Shown one piece after another: positions 63,941 to 64,000 of a DNA stretch of 64,000 bases. Source of the stretch: Burkholderia sp. GAS332 (GTDB lineage Bacteria; Pseudomonadota; Gammaproteobacteria; Burkholderiales; Burkholderiaceae); assembly GCA_900142905.1 (NCBI GenBank), contig FSRV01000001.1, forward strand, positions 310,001 to 374,000, written 5' to 3'. Below the pieces are notes generated by a model. The model did not search any database. It was not told the origin of the DNA and saw nothing but the letters and a program-made list of their open reading frames with translations. A program made the position numbers and the translations under genes. Positions within the stretch are counted from its first letter, which is position 1. Every line of letters begins with the position of its first letter.

Positions 63941-64000
63941 GCCGCCAAAAAAAGATTTTCGTCAAACCCTTGTCACATGGCTGATGTTCGCCTAAGATTC

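Overview
The window reads as a chromosomal segment of a Burkholderiales bacterium, most likely Paraburkholderia or Burkholderia. Supporting signs are the high GC content, the paaABCDE/hpd/indolepyruvate oxidoreductase neighbourhood, lineage-typical families such as DUF2957 and DUF2242, and the dispersed GCAAAGAAAAGTAGG-type repeats. The species is inferred, not proven. No rRNA, tRNA, CRISPR array, prophage or plasmid backbone was seen.

Layout. 1-1459: tail of a glutathione S-transferase gene, then cca. 1460-5505: two identical 1,644-bp IS3-family copies facing away from each other, each set in the apex of a dispersed palindromic repeat. 5563-9297: DUF2905 and midA on the minus strand, divergent from a FolM-like reductase, folB and ttcA. 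9441-12680: glmU and glmS (UDP-GlcNAc supply). 12762-16929: a minus-strand cluster probably handling periplasmic copper (Tat multicopper oxidase, TolC-type lipoprotein, three small exported proteins). 17006-19205: DUF6723-like gene, glutathione S-transferase and divergent WYL regulator. 19355-23487: exported phosphoesterase, di-heme peroxidase, lytic transglycosylase, DUF2242 lipoprotein. 23488-24519: a gap with two perfect DnaA boxes, then two small overlapping ORFs. 24554-30737: EamA transporter, an OmpR-type two-component system divergent from a MipA/OmpV porin, a reductase and an IclR regulator. 30965-34196: small exported protein, RHH-like protein, Mut7-C protein, HIBADH-type dehydrogenase, LysE exporter. 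34301-34396: a candidate 60-nt small RNA with promoter and terminator. 34497-41377: OmpW, tandem DUF2957 lipoproteins, argC, wrbA-like and PEBP genes. 41643-47336: RcsB-like regulator, pyrE, MFS transporter, maeB. 47640-48110: a block of three microsatellite arrays. 48239-60677: aromatic-compound catabolism. 60900-63940: FAD-dependent oxidoreductase and SGNH hydrolase.

The clearest functional theme is aromatic amino acid and phenylacetate breakdown. The fused indolepyruvate:ferredoxin oxidoreductase should turn arylpyruvates into arylacetyl-CoA. HPPD turns 4-hydroxyphenylpyruvate into homogentisate. PaaABCDE epoxidises phenylacetyl-CoA. An Lrp-type regulator is divergent from hpd. A TetR gene follows paa, and a perfect 16-bp palindrome sits in the paaA promoter, which suggests repression by that TetR protein.

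The observations most worth following up are the candidate anti-Shine-Dalgarno small RNA at 34337-34396, the IS copies nested in palindromic repeats, the three-motif microsatellite block, and the paired DnaA boxes.
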